A stretch of 64,000 nt of DNA, from positions 1 to 64,000 of the forward strand of contig NZ_MTAW01000232.1 of the NCBI RefSeq assembly GCF_002154725.1, in the 5' to 3' direction. Origin of the DNA: Nostoc sp. 106C. GTDB taxonomy: Bacteria; Cyanobacteriota; Cyanobacteriia; Cyanobacteriales; Nostocaceae. The stretch's first letter is position 1. Each line of letters begins with the position of its first letter. Of this stretch, positions 1 to 8,377 are shown one piece after another. The notes beneath the pieces are model-generated. The model worked only from the letters and a program-made list of their open reading frames with translations, did no database searches and was not told where the DNA came from. The position numbers and the translations under genes are program-made.

Positions 1-68
1 GCATTACGATCTACGCCGTTATATTCTTTAGCAACTGGTGGTAAATCAGTAGAAGGGCGAGTTTCCAT
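1..68 (-). CDS. High-light-inducible (HLIP/SCP-type) protein, N-terminal part only
   Basis: The first 22 codons of a gene read leftwards, cut by the window start. The start codon is at 68-66. The peptide begins METRPSTDLPPVAKEYNG and closely matches the start of the complete HLIP gene just upstream (METRSSTDLPTIATEYNG), so the two are tandem paralogues about 40 bp apart. The chlorophyll-binding helix is outside the window, so the family call rests only on the similarity to the neighbour. Confidence 0.75.
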   Translation of the reverse strand, partial: METRPSTDLPPVAKEYNGVDRN

Positions 69-109
69 TTTCTTTCTCCAAAATTGTGTTTTTTGTTTAT
101 ATTTAGGCT

Positions 110-313
110 TTAGTAACCAATCAGGTGTAAGACGTCGCGCAGAACGCTAAATCCTGCTAAATCCCACAATAAATAAGCGAGAAAACCGATAGCTGCCAGA
201 CGACCGTTCCATAGTTCAGCTTGCGGTGTCCAGCCAAACAGAAAAGCATTACGATCGCTGCCGTTATATTCTGTAGCAATTGTTGGTAAATCAGTGGAAG
301 AACGAGTTTCCAT
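110..313 (-). CDS. High-light-inducible protein (one-helix chlorophyll a/b-binding family)
   Basis: A 67-residue protein with a single hydrophobic helix (about residues 38-58) that carries the HLIP/LHC signature ELWNGRLAAIGF, a variant of ExxNGRxAMxGF in which Glu and Asn/Arg ligate chlorophyll and form salt bridges. HLIPs sit in the thylakoid membrane, bind chlorophyll and carotenoid, and protect photosystem assembly under high light. Normal length for the family. A second copy with a near-identical N-terminus lies immediately downstream, so the pair is probably co-transcribed. No complete HLR1-type light-regulatory repeat could be made out upstream, only isolated GTTACATT-like half sites. 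Confidence 0.88.
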   Translation of the reverse strand: METRSSTDLPTIATEYNGSDRNAFLFGWTPQAELWNGRLAAIGFLAYLLWDLAGFSVLRDVLHLIGY

Positions 314-831
314 TTTTCCCTTAACAATTTGTTGCTTGATTTAAATGTAACGATTTATGAATAAGTTGCTTTCTGTCTTTAGGCACAAACAATAGGCACT
401 TCTTGTGGATGATCAATCAAAGCTATTAAAGCTGATATATCCACCTTAAGGTGGTGATAAAAAAAATAATTATAAATAAATGTAACGCTTGCAACATAAA
501 AGAGCATTAAAATCAGGCAATTAACTTTAATAAAGGTGCCCATTAATAAATTTCTAACAAAATCAATTTTTTAAAAAATACTAATAAATATTTATGTTTA
601 TCGGCATTAGCGTAGCTTAACGAATTTATCGCCAATAATGAAGATTTTCCCTTTGGCTAGCCAAATTTCTATCTAACGCTAGATATACTGTTCAAACTGT
701 GGAGAGATGCCTTGGATGCCTAAATTCCAGGATTCTGAGATCTACAAGAGTTAGGTATTGCCATAAATACAGAATTTCTGCTCATGTAATCCTTAATTTC
801 CTCAAATTTAAGCTTAGACAAAGGAAATACA
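314..831. other. Intergenic region between divergent HLIP and 1039-aa protein genes
   Basis: About 520 AT-rich bases upstream of both the leftward HLIP gene and the rightward large gene, so both promoters must be here. I see no open frame, strong hairpin or known repeat. Confidence 0.5.
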
Positions 832-3800
832 ATGTTTCAAAGTACGGAAATTATGCTGGGACTGTATAAACCACTATTGTGGGTGGCACAGGCTCCAGTA
901 GACTCCACAGGCGTCTCACCAGCACAGGCATCGGTTATAACTTCCGGGCCACGCTTTTTTGTGGCTTTGATCTCTGGTGTGATTCTAGCTTTTGCTTTTC
1001 AATTAGTATTAACAAACCTATCTGTTGCTGCGGGTATTTCTTACCTGGGGCGTCCCTCTGACTCAGATTCAGATCACCACGAAGCGGGAAGTGTCGGCGG
1101 TACGATTCGCAAAATCGGTACAGCAGTAGGAATTTGGACGCTAGTTACTGTAACAGTTGCCTTATTAATTGCTTGTTTTTTGGCAGTAAAACTCAGCTTG
1201 CTGGTGTTAGATCCAGGACTGGGTGCAACTTTGGGACTAGTAATTTGGGGTGCTTACTTTTTACTGCTGATGTGGGTGAGTTCTACGACAGTCGGTTCCT
1301 TGATTGGCTCAGTAGTGAATACGGCAACCTCTGGCTTTCAGGCGATTATGGGGACAGCCACTGCTGCCTTGGGAGCAAAAACTGTCAGTAACCAAGTTGT
1401 CGCAACAGCTGAAGCCGCCGCCGCCGCCGTGCGCCGGGAACTAGGAAGCGGGATCGACCCAACTAGTATTCGAGAAAACGTAGAAGATTACTTAGACAGG
1501 TTGCGTCCCCCAGAGTTGGATCTATCTAAGATCCGTAGTGACTTTGAAAACTTACTTAAAGACCCGCAATTTCAAGCGATCGCAGGTAATCCAGATCTGC
1601 GCAACATCGACCGCCAAAAGTTTATTGATTTAGTCAGCAGTCGCACCGACCTTTCTAAACGAGATGTTAAACGCATCGCTGACACATTGTATAAACTCTG
1701 GCAGCAGGTAGTGAGTCAGCAAGCACCAGCGCAAGATCGCCTAGGGGAGTTAGTCGAATATCTCAAATCACTGCCACCAGGCCAAACTAAAACAGATGAA
1801 CTCAACGCCAAGCTGGAGAGGCTAATTGCAGAAACCCGTGGCTCTAAAGAAACTGACCAAAAAGCAACCCCAGGACCAATTCAGCAAACACTCCAGCAAG
1901 GAATATCTGCCTTGACTGGTATTGTTTTAGGAAGAACAGACTTATCAGATTTAGATGTAGAAAAAATTTGGCAATCTCTGTCTACCGCTAAAGATAAAAT
2001 TAGTGAACAAACCGACAAGCTAGGTTTGCCCGCAGCTTCCCAACCCTATAGTCCAATTCGGGCTGATGTCGAAAACTACCTGCATAACACTTATGCTTGG
2101 CAACTCAGCCGGGAAAGAATTGCCCAGGAATTTCGCGATGTGATCTACGATCCGGCTGCGGACCCTGGAGTAGTAAGGCGGGAATTAGAGCGACTTTCCC
2201 GTAATGATTTTGTCAACATCCTGCAACAACGGGGGCTGCTTACCCAAGGACAAATTCAGCGGATTGCAGATCAACTAGAAGCTGTGCGCCAAGAAGTGTT
2301 GGTGACAGTGACTGCTGTTGAAGAAAGAGAAATAGTAGAAGACTTGCAACGTCGAGTATCAAGCTACCTACTCGTTACTAGTAAGGCTGATTTAACCTCA
2401 GAAGGTATTGAACGGGATTTCAAAGCTCTGTTGTCAGATCCAGAAGCAGATTATGAAACTCTGTCACGGCGATTGGCTGCGATCGATCGCCAACAAATGC
2501 AGCAAATACTGTTTCAACGCAATGATATTCAGCCATACGAATTAGACGGGATTCTAGAGGATTTAGAAAAACAACGCGATCGCGTGTTGATCGAATCAAA
2601 AGGGCTAGCAGAGCAGGCAAAATATCAAGCAGAAACTCTGTGGCTAAATTTAGAGTCATATCTGCGTAACACTGGCAAAAGTGAACTCAACCCTGATGCC
2701 ATTCGTGCCGATCTCAAAAGGTTGCTGGAAGATCCCCAAGCGGGAATTACTGCAATTAGAGCACGGTTATCTCGTTTTGATCGCGACACCTTGGTACAAC
2801 TATTGAGTCAGCGCCAAGATTTAAGCGAAGACCAAGTTAATCAAATCATCAATTCTGTTGAAGATTCTTGGCATAGTATCCGCCACGCACCCCAAGCTAT
2901 AGCGGATAAAGCTAAAGACCAATATGACTCTGTTAGCACTACCATCGCCGATTACTTACGTAACACTGGCAAAACAGAACTTAACCCCGAAGGTATTCAG
3001 CGCGATCTCAACAGACTCTTAGCCAATCCCAAAGAAGGAGCCTTAGCACTACGCCGTCGCTTATCGCAGGTTGATCGGGATACACTGGTGAAATTACTCA
3101 GTCAACGTCAAGACTTGAGCGAACAACAAGTCAATGAAGTTATCGATTCCGTACAAAATTCGATTCGCAACATTGTACGTGCGCCCCGTCGTTTTGCGAC
3201 TAGAACACAGCAAAGAGTAGAAACTTTCCAAGCTTATTTGGAAGAGTATTTACGGCAGACTGGCAAGGAAGAACTCAACCCAGAAGGTATCAAGCGCGAC
3301 CTACAACTTTTATTGCACGATCCCCGTGTCGGACTAGAAAGCTTTAGCGATCGCTTGGCTCATTTTGACCGTTCCACAATTATCGCTCTGCTGAAAATTC
3401 GTGAAGATATTTCCGATGAGGAAGCAGCCAGAATTGCAGATAACATCGTTTCAGTGCAACAGCAATTTGTGGAGCAAATACGAGGTATCCAAAGACGCAT
3501 CCAAGATGTGATTGATGGAGTTTTTGCTCGCATCCGCAACTATCTCAACTCCTTAGAGCGCCCGGAACTGAACTACGATAGTATTAAGCGCGATGTTCGG
3601 CAATTATTTGAAGATCCACAAGCTGGGTTTGATGCGTTACGCGATCGCCTGTCTTCTTTCAACCGCGATACTCTAGTAGCACTGATCAGTTCCCGTGAGG
3701 ATATCTCCGAAGAAGATGCCAACCGGATTATTGACCAAATTGAAGGAGCTCGCAACACAGTCTTACAAAGAGCAGAACGCCTACACCACGAAGCACAACG

Positions 3801-3951
3801 CCGTTTAGAAGAAGTAAAACATCAAGCACAGCGGCAAGCCGAAGAAACCCGTAAAGCTGCTGCTACAGCCGCTTGGTGGTTGTTTGCTACAGCAGTTGTC
3901 TCCGCTATTTTCTCAGCATTAGGAGGAGCGCTCGCTGTCGTTCGGCTGTAG
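832..3951 (+). CDS. Large membrane protein with seven ~100-residue helical repeats, function unknown
   Basis: A 1039-residue protein I cannot name. The N-terminus has three hydrophobic segments (about residues 38-62, 97-125, 128-150) and the C-terminus one more (about 1015-1037). Between them are seven related charged helical repeats starting near residues 212, 407, 503, 602, 703, 800 and 899. Each runs: a YLRNTGK..ELNPEGI-type helix, an R-DL-LL-DP segment, RL..FDRDTLV.LLSQR.DLSE and a final helix. The last five repeats follow one another about every 98 residues. Repeats 4 and 5 are the most alike, which suggests internal duplication. The ATG at 832 follows an AAGGAAA ribosome-binding site and a rho-independent terminator lies 30 bp after the stop, so it is a single-gene unit. 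The layout (membrane anchors at both ends, long soluble middle) suggests a scaffold or an envelope-associated protein; that is inference. Confidence 0.8.
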   Translation: MFQSTEIMLGLYKPLLWVAQAPVDSTGVSPAQASVITSGPRFFVALISGVILAFAFQLVLTNLSVAAGISYLGRPSDSDSDHHEAGSVGGTIRKIGTAVGIWTLVTVTVALLIACFLAVKLSLLVLDPGLGATLGLVIWGAYFLLLMWVSSTTVGSLIGSVVNTATSGFQAIMGTATAALGAKTVSNQVVATAEAAAAAVRRELGSGIDPTSIRENVEDYLDRLRPPELDLSKIRSDFENLLKDPQFQAIAGNPDLRNIDRQKFIDLVSSRTDLSKRDVKRIADTLYKLWQQVVSQQAPAQDRLGELVEYLKSLPPGQTKTDELNAKLERLIAETRGSKETDQKATPGPIQQTLQQGISALTGIVLGRTDLSDLDVEKIWQSLSTAKDKISEQTDKLGLPAASQPYSPIRADVENYLHNTYAWQLSRERIAQEFRDVIYDPAADPGVVRRELERLSRNDFVNILQQRGLLTQGQIQRIADQLEAVRQEVLVTVTAVEEREIVEDLQRRVSSYLLVTSKADLTSEGIERDFKALLSDPEADYETLSRRLAAIDRQQMQQILFQRNDIQPYELDGILEDLEKQRDRVLIESKGLAEQAKYQAETLWLNLESYLRNTGKSELNPDAIRADLKRLLEDPQAGITAIRARLSRFDRDTLVQLLSQRQDLSEDQVNQIINSVEDSWHSIRHAPQAIADKAKDQYDSVSTTIADYLRNTGKTELNPEGIQRDLNRLLANPKEGALALRRRLSQVDRDTLVKLLSQRQDLSEQQVNEVIDSVQNSIRNIVRAPRRFATRTQQRVETFQAYLEEYLRQTGKEELNPEGIKRDLQLLLHDPRVGLESFSDRLAHFDRSTIIALLKIREDISDEEAARIADNIVSVQQQFVEQIRGIQRRIQDVIDGVFARIRNYLNSLERPELNYDSIKRDVRQLFEDPQAGFDALRDRLSSFNRDTLVALISSREDISEEDANRIIDQIEGARNTVLQRAERLHHEAQRRLEEVKHQAQRQAEETRKAAATAAWWLFATAVVSAIFSALGGALAVVRL

Positions 3952-3981
3952 GTGGACAAATTGTCTTTGCTAATTTGTTCA

Positions 3982-4006
3982 AACCTCCCACACTGGGAGG
4001 TTTTTT
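3982..4006 (+). terminator. Rho-independent terminator after the 1039-aa protein gene
   Basis: Perfect 9-bp stem AACCTCCCA / TGGGAGGTT with a 3-nt loop, followed by a run of six T, starting about 30 bp downstream of the stop codon. Confidence 0.88.
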
Positions 4007-4087
4007 ATTCAATATTGGTACTAAGTTTAAAGTGAAAAGATATCAGCTTTTATCTTCGATAGCTTTGCTCTTGAAAGCTAACATATT

Positions 4088-4300
4088 CAGGGCTTACGCA
4101 CGGGTCACGGAAAAATGTATACACGAAGTGGCTTCCCGTTCGCTGAAAGCGTTCCCGTTCGCGTAGCGTCTCCGCAGGAGAAGGGTAGGGTACCACAGAA
4201 GCACAGAGAAGGACACTTGCGTGCGGGAGTTCCTCCCGTTGAGCAAAGTGTCCGTGACACGGAGCAATGAGAGTTTGAGAGTTTTTTTGCGTAAGTTCTA
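4088..4300. mobile_element. MITE-like element, family A (copy 1)
   Basis: The ends are imperfect 13-bp inverted repeats: CAGGGCTTACGCA at 4088-4100 and TGCGTAAGTTCTA at 4288-4300 (reverse complement TAGAACTTACGCA). The element is flanked by identical 5-bp direct repeats ATATT (4083-4087 and 4301-4305), as expected for a target-site duplication. A second element with the same ends and its own 5-bp duplication lies at 29456-29549. No transposase is encoded. Inside it are two other dispersed repeats (4156-4180 and 4192-4266), suggesting nested insertion. Confidence 0.75.
4192..4266 (+). repeat. Dispersed repeat R1, copy 1
   Basis: About 75 bp strongly similar to 47660-47735 (shared blocks GGACACTTGCGTG and GCAAAGTGTC/CGTGACAC). 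The inner part can fold, since CACTTGCG... pairs with ...GCAAAGTG. It lies inside the MITE-like element at 4088-4300. Confidence 0.75.
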
Positions 4301-4519
4301 ATATTTATGAATTATTGATTAATCACACATTTCCTCTCTAAGAATTTTTAGCAAAAAAGCACAATTTTCTTTGAGTAACCATTGAATTATTGATTCAAAC
4401 AATTGAATGCCCAAAAATACAAACAGTAATATCCTCATTGTTAGTGTACTTTTGAATGCATAGAATGTAGTTATCCAGTACAGCTTAAAGCCTAACTAGA
4501 CATTCATAGGGTTGATATT

Positions 4520-4825
4520 GTGTTGTCAAATTTCAAAACTACGAAAAGTAATCAGCAAGCCAAAACAGGTAAAACTTTTTGGACTTTCAGCAACACTTTG
4601 CTGTGCATAGCAATTTTCCTAGTTCTACCAATTTGTACTTTTACTGCCTTTTTTTCACTATTCTCTTCAACCAATTCTTCACTATTTTCCTTAATTACTT
4701 CTAATAACGACTCACCTCATGCTACATCAATCCCTTGGATTGATAATGCTTCAGAATGTCAATATACAAATAGAAGTTGGCATGACAATAAATGTTGGGA
4801 TGATGAACATAGCCCTACATTTTAA
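4520..4825 (+). CDS. Small single-pass membrane or secreted protein, hypothetical
   Basis: A 101-residue frame with a GTG start. Residues 1-21 are basic and polar, residues 22-50 are hydrophobic (a membrane anchor or a long signal peptide), and the C-terminal 40 residues are polar with two cysteines (ECQYT and NKCWDD) that could form a disulfide outside the cytoplasm. I recognise no family. It stands alone between a MITE and tilS, and its codon use is AT-rich. It may be real, but no clear ribosome-binding site supports it. Confidence 0.4.
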   Translation: MLSNFKTTKSNQQAKTGKTFWTFSNTLLCIAIFLVLPICTFTAFFSLFSSTNSSLFSLITSNNDSPHATSIPWIDNASECQYTNRSWHDNKCWDDEHSPTF

Positions 4826-5001
4826 ATTAAGATATATGTTTCCGCCTCGTAAAATTTATTAACGAGGCATAATGTTCATACAATTATTTTGAGTTCCGGC
4901 TTGTGTCAGTTAGTAAAATCTAAAATTTCACATACCAATATGCCCAGATGACACAGATAAAATAGAAAATGTTGTGCGTCTGTCTGTGGTTCAATATAGA
5001 A

Positions 5002-6003
5002 ATGGTATGGACTCCCTTACATGCAAAAATTCATCGCACTATCCGAATGCGCGACTTATTTGAGCGCAACCAACGTTTATTAGTGGCGGTATCCGGTGGG
5101 CAAGATTCTTTGTGTCTCATAAAATTACTGTTAGATTTACAATCAAAATGGGGATGGCATTTAGGTATTGCTCACTGCGATCATTGCTGGCGTTCTGACT
5201 CCCAAGCTAATGCTATCCATGTAGAACACCTAGCTCAAACTTGGAATATATTATTTTATTTAGAAACTGCTACACAGCCGTTAAATAGCGAAGCTGCTGC
5301 ACGTAATTGGCGGTATCAAGCTTTAAGTGCGATCGCTCAGGAAAATAATTACAACTGTATTGTGACAGGACACACAGCAAGCGATCGTGCGGAGACTCTC
5401 TTATATAATTTAATTCGCGGTACAGGGGCTGATGGATTACAGGCTCTTACTTGGCAACGTCCACTGACTTTAGGCATTACCTTAGTAAGACCACTTTTAG
5501 AAGTTACTCGTACACATACAAAGCAATTTTGTGATGATTTGCATCTGCCAGTATGGGAAGATTCGACAAATCAAGATTTACAGTACGCCCGCAACCGCAT
5601 CCGCCAAGAGTTAATCCCATATCTGCAAAAAAATTTTAACCCCAAAGTAGAATCAGCTTTAGCCCAAACAGCGGAACTTCTCCAAGCAGAAGTGGAGTAT
5701 TTAGAGACAGCAACACAAAAGTTAAAAGAACAAGCAATTGAAGGGGTAAACCAAGAGTATTTTCCTGGTTGTTTGCCCTTAAGACTCAATCGTCGTGTAT
5801 TGCAGACAGCACCGCTAGCGTTGCAACGTCGTGTTATGCGTCAAATCCTACAACAAATACTTCCTGATGCCCCCAGTTTTGAACACATCGAAAAATTAAC
5901 TAGTTTAATTACAGCTCCCAGCCGCTCCCAAACCGATCCATTTCCTGGTGGTGCGATCGCTCAAGTACAAGGTGATTGGATATATATAAAGAATGAAGTA
6001 TGA
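5002..6003 (+). CDS. tilS: tRNA(Ile)-lysidine synthase
   Basis: TilS uses ATP and lysine to convert C34 of the minor tRNA-Ile (CAU anticodon) to lysidine, so that it reads AUA and is charged with isoleucine. The N-terminal half has the PP-loop ATPase motif VSGGQDS, the downstream GIAHCDHCWR and GHTASDRAETLLYNLIRG motifs, and the substrate segment WEDSTN...YARNRIRQELIPYL typical of TilS. The start at 5002 gives MVWTPLHAKIHRT. The frame stays open upstream to an ATG at 4969, but those 11 extra residues look unlike family N-termini. At 333 residues it is the short cyanobacterial form. It converges with hmpF, with a hairpin between them. Confidence 0.92.
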   Translation: MVWTPLHAKIHRTIRMRDLFERNQRLLVAVSGGQDSLCLIKLLLDLQSKWGWHLGIAHCDHCWRSDSQANAIHVEHLAQTWNILFYLETATQPLNSEAAARNWRYQALSAIAQENNYNCIVTGHTASDRAETLLYNLIRGTGADGLQALTWQRPLTLGITLVRPLLEVTRTHTKQFCDDLHLPVWEDSTNQDLQYARNRIRQELIPYLQKNFNPKVESALAQTAELLQAEVEYLETATQKLKEQAIEGVNQEYFPGCLPLRLNRRVLQTAPLALQRRVMRQILQQILPDAPSFEHIEKLTSLITAPSRSQTDPFPGGAIAQVQGDWIYIKNEV

Positions 6004-6010
6004 AGGCTGA

Positions 6011-6046
6011 AGTTTGAAGTATTTTTCATCTTTCATACTTCAGACT
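6011..6046. terminator. Hairpin between convergent tilS and hmpF
   Basis: A 12-bp stem AGTTTGAAGTAT / ATACTTCAGACT (one G-T pair) with a 12-nt loop lies between the two stop codons and could end transcription from either side. There is only a weak T-rich stretch after it on the plus strand. Confidence 0.5.
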
Positions 6047-6055
6047 TTATCCTTT

Positions 6056-7831
6056 TTAGGATGCTAGTAATTCTGGCTGAGATATGAGATCTAGAAGAGT
6101 ATGGCGTATCTGGGCAATAGCCTGGAGTTGATAATCACCCGTTTCTTGAACTTGAGCTAAAGATTCAACTATGCCTTGCAACTTCTGCCGTAAAGCATCT
6201 AGACTGTCTTGAATTGGTTGTAGTGTCTCTTGATAGAGATTAACCCGACCCCAGCATTCTGTAGTTGCCATTCTCAAGGACTGTAAGTTGTCCTCCATCG
6301 TTTTCAGTTCTTGGCGCTTCTCTTCTAAATCGTGGACTTGATTATCAATCATCCCTTGGGCTAGCTCCATACCAGCTTGCAATTGCTCAATCTCACGTTC
6401 TAACTTTTGCAATTCTTGAGACTGTTGTTGTCGCTGGTTTTCACTTTGCAAAAGAATCGGCCCTAAATCAATTGAGTTATCTTCTGGTTCATTGGCAACA
6501 GCATGTCCTTGTCGCCGTAAGAGTACAGATTGATGTTGCTTGATTAACTTCTGCCGCTGTAGCAAATTACGACGTTGTCCTACCAAACTTTGGTTTAACA
6601 TCTGGTAGAGGTCTTTTTCATCTGCCAGTTCCATTTCTAGATTAATCACGTCATGGTCAGATGCTTGATTAATTTTATTTTGTAGTTCGTCTATAGCTTC
6701 TTGCTTATATTTCAGTTCTTGTTCTTGATCGTGGACAAAGCTAGAGTCTATGTCCAACTTATCCTGCAAATCTTGTACCACTTTTTGCAGTTCATCTAAA
6801 GGCATATTTTCTAAAGCTTTTACATCTACTTTCTGCCCAAGAATTCCATCCCCAGATGTGGCAGCTAAGGACTGAATCTGTTGATATAAGTCTTCTTGAT
6901 TTCGTAATTGCTCTTTTAGTATTTGAGCGTATTCTTGCTTGCTGGCAAGAATTGCGATATTTACTTTTAACTCAGATGTATGTTGATGTAAAGAATTTTG
7001 TGCCTCTTGCCAGATGTTTTGGTGATCGCTAAAGGTTTGCGAGAGGCGTTCAACTTCCTCTTGCTGTTGAGTAGCTACAGTTTTTTTCTCCTCTAGTTGT
7101 TGCCAATATTGATTCAGAGTAGCTTGCTGCTTTTCTACTAACTCAAAAGCAAAATGCAGGTGCTCCCGCACTGTTTCCGTAGGAGCAACGCGACTAGACA
7201 AGCGATCAAGTAACTCACTCAATACTCGACTTTGCTCTTCATCCAAAACCTTCCCTTGTTGGGAATCTGCTTGAAACTCCTCTAGACGACGCTGCTCTCC
7301 CCGCAAATGCTCCCAAGCTCCTTCGAGTTCCTGGCGATTGCGCTCAATTTCTTGTTGCAACTTTTCAATCTCTGTGCGGGAATTTTCAAATTCCTCTTTT
7401 TGCGCCTCCAGTTGATGAAAATCATCCTCCATTTGTTGCAACTGTTCCAAGCGGACTTCCATTTCCATTTCACGGCGATTCAATTCTTGCGCCTGAAATG
7501 TTAGCGATTGTTTCCACTGGTCAATCTCGTCTTCTTTGAGCTTAAATTTTTCCAATTGGCGAGAAAAATTCTGCAATATATTAACTAGGGGACGCCCAGC
7601 TTCTTGAATCCTTTGCACTTGGCGATTTGGAGTTAGTTCCACCAGTACGAGTGCGCCATCATTTAATTTACTCGCTTCTTCAGCCACAATCACATCTTCC
7701 GACACAGGACTCCAATTCTGGTCGGTTCGCTGACAAGCCAGGAGTCTCATTTCAGTTTTGGAATTACTACTGAGTAAATTGGTAGTGAGTAAGTTGCCTT
7801 TTTGTTTTTGTACTTCTGCTAAATACAGCAC
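6056..7831 (-). CDS. hmpF: Coiled-coil hormogonium motility protein HmpF-like
   Basis: A 591-residue protein. About 90 N-terminal residues form a small globular part (QRTDQNWSPV...VLVELTPNRQVQRI), and the rest is almost continuous heptad-type coiled coil rich in Q, E, L and K, ending in a short helical tail. In Nostoc punctiforme a coiled-coil protein of this kind, HmpF, is encoded on the opposite strand next to the hmp chemotaxis-like operon. It localises to cell junctions and is needed for pilus-driven gliding. The same divergent arrangement is seen here with hmpA. The name rests on this synteny plus coiled-coil architecture, since the sequence itself has no catalytic motif. Confidence 0.78.
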   Translation of the reverse strand: MLYLAEVQKQKGNLLTTNLLSSNSKTEMRLLACQRTDQNWSPVSEDVIVAEEASKLNDGALVLVELTPNRQVQRIQEAGRPLVNILQNFSRQLEKFKLKEDEIDQWKQSLTFQAQELNRREMEMEVRLEQLQQMEDDFHQLEAQKEEFENSRTEIEKLQQEIERNRQELEGAWEHLRGEQRRLEEFQADSQQGKVLDEEQSRVLSELLDRLSSRVAPTETVREHLHFAFELVEKQQATLNQYWQQLEEKKTVATQQQEEVERLSQTFSDHQNIWQEAQNSLHQHTSELKVNIAILASKQEYAQILKEQLRNQEDLYQQIQSLAATSGDGILGQKVDVKALENMPLDELQKVVQDLQDKLDIDSSFVHDQEQELKYKQEAIDELQNKINQASDHDVINLEMELADEKDLYQMLNQSLVGQRRNLLQRQKLIKQHQSVLLRRQGHAVANEPEDNSIDLGPILLQSENQRQQQSQELQKLEREIEQLQAGMELAQGMIDNQVHDLEEKRQELKTMEDNLQSLRMATTECWGRVNLYQETLQPIQDSLDALRQKLQGIVESLAQVQETGDYQLQAIAQIRHTLLDLISQPELLAS

Positions 7832-8377
7832 ACCGTTAGTCCTTTTGTGTACTTAATGTCTGTGATTTGGGTTATATCTTAGATATTTCTGCTAGCTTGC
7901 CTGATTTCACCGCAACCAGGAAAAAAAGACAAACAAAACTATTTATAGACATGACATGGCATGTCACATCTTGTTACATATAGATGCGTGTGGATCGCGC
8001 CTTTATATTTTGTGCTGATGGTAATAATGATGGCTACCGTGTGATCACTAGCTTTGTCAAAGTGTATTACGAAAAATTAAGGAACATTGCTTAACGTCCG
8101 CGATGCCAGAGATTTTGTGCAGGCAGTAATGATATCTAATAAATCTTCCTCCTAGTGCAAAGTGAGGAAAAAACTTGAAAATGCTTGTGTAATCAGCAAT
8201 ATTCCTTCCACCTCATCTGCGATAACTGCAACTTTGCGGTGACTTTTACCCTGCAATTTCTGCTTTGCTGTCCAAAGCAAGTCAAACTACCTTTTTAACA
8301 CTAGTTAAAGATAAAAAATTACTGGGCAAACTTAACAAAGAATGTAAACAGGATCGCAAGGAGTACCTTTTAGCTAA
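7832..8377. promoter_or_regulatory. Divergent hmpF / hmpA control region
   Basis: About 545 non-coding bases between the divergent starts of hmpF and hmpA, which must hold both promoters. The clearest element is the palindrome at 7952-7966. In N. punctiforme the hmp genes are switched on during hormogonium formation; I could not assign a sigma-factor box here. Confidence 0.5.
7952..7966. promoter_or_regulatory. Perfect 15-bp palindrome, candidate operator
   Basis: TGACATG-G-CATGTCA: 7-bp arms around one central base, 121 bp upstream of the hmpF start and 411 bp upstream of hmpA. The size and symmetry fit a dimeric helix-turn-helix regulator site. No binding protein is known from the sequence. 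Confidence 0.35.

Noticed and set aside
344-487. Possible HLR1 (RpaB) sites upstream of the HLIP gene
   Set aside because: Only isolated GTTACATT-like half sites were found, not the spaced direct repeat that defines HLR1.
3873-4166. 97-aa plus-strand frame after the large membrane protein
   Set aside because: It overlaps the end of the real gene in another frame, runs through the terminator and enters the MITE.
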